Positions 62,207-64,000 of a DNA stretch of 64,000 nt are shown here, piece by piece. Source of the DNA: JANNYA01 sp031422315 (GTDB lineage Bacteria; Pseudomonadota; Gammaproteobacteria; Xanthomonadales; SZUA-5). Under the pieces are notes generated by a model, which saw only the letters and a program-made list of their open reading frames with translations, had not been told where the DNA came from and made no database searches. Each line of letters starts with the position of its first letter. The first letter of the stretch is position 1. The position numbers were made by a program, and so were the translations under genes. The stretch is from NCBI GenBank assembly GCA_031422315.1, contig JANOQN010000068.1, positions 248,001 through 312,000 of the forward strand, given 5' to 3'.

Positions 62207-63478
62207 ATGAACTCTGCTCCAGCGTCTGTTTCGCATGATATCGCACAGCAAGTTGCTGACATTTTTCTCCGTGATAGCCGCAGAGTGTTTGCCACACTCG
62301 TGCGTAGGCTTGGTGGCTTTGATTTGGCCGAAGAAGCGCTGCAAGAAGCGTTTCGCGCGGCGCTTGAGCAATGGCCATTGCAAGGTATGCCCAGTAATCC
62401 GGTGGCTTGGCTAGTTTCAGCGGGTCGATTTAAAACCATTGACAAGTTGCGCCGTGATCAGCGCTGGACGTCCTGGGATCAAGTCAGTGAGCAAGTCAAT
62501 GCGCTGCCCGATGAAAGCGCTGAGCTAGGCTTAGATGAGCCGGTTGAGGACGACCAGTTGCGATTAATTTTTACCTGCTGCCACCCAGCATTGGCGGAAA
62601 ACGCGCAGGTGGCTCTGACTCTGCGCGAAGTATGCGGGCTAACAACGGAAGAGATCGCACGTGCATTCTTGACCCCAGCGCCGACGCTGGCGCAGCGCAT
62701 TGTGCGCGCCAAAGCAAAAATTCGTGATGCCGGCATTCCTTATCAAATACCCGAATCCGATGAGCTAGCGCAGCGTTTGCCGAGCGTGCTGCGGGTGGTG
62801 TATCTGGTGTTCAATGAGGGCTATCTCGCGAGCACTGGTAACCAAGCGCTGCGCGCTGACTTGTCGCAAGAGGCGATTCGTTTGGGGCGATTGCTGATGG
62901 CGCTGCTGCCTGAGCCTGAGGTAGTCGGGCTTCTGGCGTTAATGCTTCTACACGAATCGCGCCGCCCTGCGCGCTGCAGCGCGCAGGGCGAAATAATTGC
63001 GCTCGAGCAACAAGATCGCAGCCTGTGGCAGCAAGAGATCATCGCTGTAGCTGCCGCATTAGTGCAGCAGGCACTGCGCCCGCGCCCGGCGCGCGTTACC
63101 GGTTCTTATACGCTGCAAGCAGCCATTGCCGCCTTGCACGCGCAAGCGCCGAGTTTCCAGGCTACCGATTGGCCGCAAATCGCAGGTTTGTATCAAGTAC
63201 TGCAACACATTCAGCCTAGCCCTGTGGTGCAGCTCAATCACGCGGTGGCGGTTGCTATGCGCGATGGTCCAGCGGCGGGTTTAGCGCTGATTGACGCGCT
63301 GCTTCAGGGTGATGACTTAATCAACTACCACTTGGCACACGCCGCCAAAGCCGACTTGCATCGTCGCATGGGGCAAACAGTGCAAGCACGATCCGCCTAT
63401 GAGCGGGCCTTGGTGCTGACGCAGCAAGTCGCGGAGCAGCGCTTTTTGCGGCGTCGCTTGGCGGAGCTTGCAGGGTAA
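62207..63478 (+). CDS. ECF42-type RNA polymerase sigma factor
   Basis: This 423-residue sigma factor has the usual sigma2 (RRVFATLVRRLGGFDLAEEA, LQEAFRAALEQWP) and sigma4 (ALTLREVCGLTTEEIARAFL) parts, then a C-terminal extension of about 250 residues (LPSVLRVVYLVFNEGYLAS, HAVAVAMRDGPAAGLALID) found in the ECF42/DUF6596 group. These lack a classical anti-sigma and use the extension for control. They are linked to DGPF/YciI proteins, as here. Confidence 0.93.
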   Translation: MNSAPASVSHDIAQQVADIFLRDSRRVFATLVRRLGGFDLAEEALQEAFRAALEQWPLQGMPSNPVAWLVSAGRFKTIDKLRRDQRWTSWDQVSEQVNALPDESAELGLDEPVEDDQLRLIFTCCHPALAENAQVALTLREVCGLTTEEIARAFLTPAPTLAQRIVRAKAKIRDAGIPYQIPESDELAQRLPSVLRVVYLVFNEGYLASTGNQALRADLSQEAIRLGRLLMALLPEPEVVGLLALMLLHESRRPARCSAQGEIIALEQQDRSLWQQEIIAVAAALVQQALRPRPARVTGSYTLQAAIAALHAQAPSFQATDWPQIAGLYQVLQHIQPSPVVQLNHAVAVAMRDGPAAGLALIDALLQGDDLINYHLAHAAKADLHRRMGQTVQARSAYERALVLTQQVAEQRFLRRRLAELAG

Positions 63479-63596
63479 ATAGCGAACCTGATCACCGTAA
63501 AAAATATTTTTAGTGCGATGTCGAAATACCCATTTGCCGTTCGACTATGGTGTGAGAACCGCAAAAACACCTCATTCATCCCTATCAAGGTCTGCC

Positions 63597-63944
63597 ATGA
63601 AATACCTCTGCCTAGTCTATTTAAGCGAAGAGAATTGGGCTGCTTGCCCGGATAGCGATTGCTTTGCCTATGTGCAAAAACTCAGCGCGAACGGCCGAAT
63701 GCTGGCGGGTGAGGCCTTGCACGCCGTTAGCAGCGCTACCACGGTGCGAGTGCGTAACGGTCAAACCATGATTTTCGATGGCCCTTTCGCCGAAACCAAA
63801 GAGCATTTGGCAGGTTTTTACATGATCGACGCCAAAGATTTGAATGAGGCTTTGCAGATTGCCGGGCAAATCCCACCGGCGAAGTACGGCAGCATCGAAG
63901 TGCGGCCGGTGCGAACTTTGGACGTGTCAGAGCTTCGTACCTAA
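63597..63944 (+). CDS. DGPF/YciI-family protein
   Basis: This 115-residue protein starts at ATG 63597 (MKYLCLVYLSEENWAA). It contains the DGPF motif (TMIFDGPFAETKEHLAGFYM), then a YciI-like fold ending IEVRPVRTLD. Such proteins are typical neighbours of ECF42 sigma genes and are probably targets or partners. A further gene appears to start at 63991. Confidence 0.92.
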   Translation: MKYLCLVYLSEENWAACPDSDCFAYVQKLSANGRMLAGEALHAVSSATTVRVRNGQTMIFDGPFAETKEHLAGFYMIDAKDLNEALQIAGQIPPAKYGSIEVRPVRTLDVSELRT

Positions 63945-63990
63945 GCCGTTGTTGCAGTTGAAATTGAACACAGAAGTTAATAGGAAACTT

Positions 63991-64000
63991 ATGAAGATAC
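63991..64000 (+). CDS. Start of the next gene, cut by window edge
   Basis: An ATG at 63991 has AGGA 5 bases before it (TAGGAAACTT). Only three codons (Met-Lys-Ile) are visible. In ECF42 loci further DGPF proteins often follow, so it may be another member, but this cannot be shown. Confidence 0.3.

Overview
The window reads as a chromosomal segment of a Gram-negative proteobacterium, most likely a gammaproteobacterium. This rests on miaB-phoH-ybeY, a ygfB-pepP pair, an algH-ruvX-pyrR-pyrB-pseudo-dihydroorotase operon, bamD, lnt and several lipoproteins. The many secreted proteins with C-terminal sorting-like tails and the dispersed palindromic repeats would fit a Xanthomonadales-like or related free-living lineage, but the genus cannot be fixed from the sequence alone. 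No rRNA, tRNA, CRISPR array, prophage or complete insertion sequence was seen.

Layout. 1-4507: a VIT/vWA secreted protein cut by the left edge, a DUF4344-like metallopeptidase and a hypothetical gene. 4768-8432: a tightly overlapping minus-strand operon of pgk, two lipoproteins and a lipoprotein M48 protease. 8701-11777: prpC and an orphan carboxylase beta subunit, then an orphan ribbon-helix-helix protein overlapping what looks like a PIN-toxin remnant. 12154-17426: miaB, phoH-like, ybeY and an FAD oxidoreductase. 17536-22692: secreted proteins (metzincin protease, FG-GAP protein, ThuA-like protein, two hypotheticals). 22703-36277: housekeeping genes (argC, purA, mnmG, bamD, ygfB, pepP, algH, ruvX, pyrimidine genes), interrupted by an AAA ATPase/PD-(D/E)XK gene. 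36278-39429: a repeat-rich island with a tandem duplication encoding small acidic secreted proteins and a large nested palindrome. 39430-51059: lnt, a c-di-GMP signalling protein, a Ser/Thr kinase, a CpeT-like lipoprotein, a POT transporter and prfC. 51108-57354: an S8 protease divergent from two tandem beta-propeller proteins. 57495-64000: an outer-membrane barrel protein, two SPFH proteins, a HicB-like/zinc-ribbon fusion, an amidohydrolase, and an ECF sigma factor followed by a DGPF/YciI protein.

The most interesting signal is a matched pair of poly-C tracts, C8 at 17543-17550 on the plus strand and C11 at 54134-54144 on the minus strand. Each lies in the N-terminal region of a large secreted protease. 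In both genes the good ATG start and signal peptide are out of frame with the protease body, and exactly one more C would join them. This suggests phase-variable secreted proteases, both OFF as sequenced. The alternative is a repeated homopolymer undercall.
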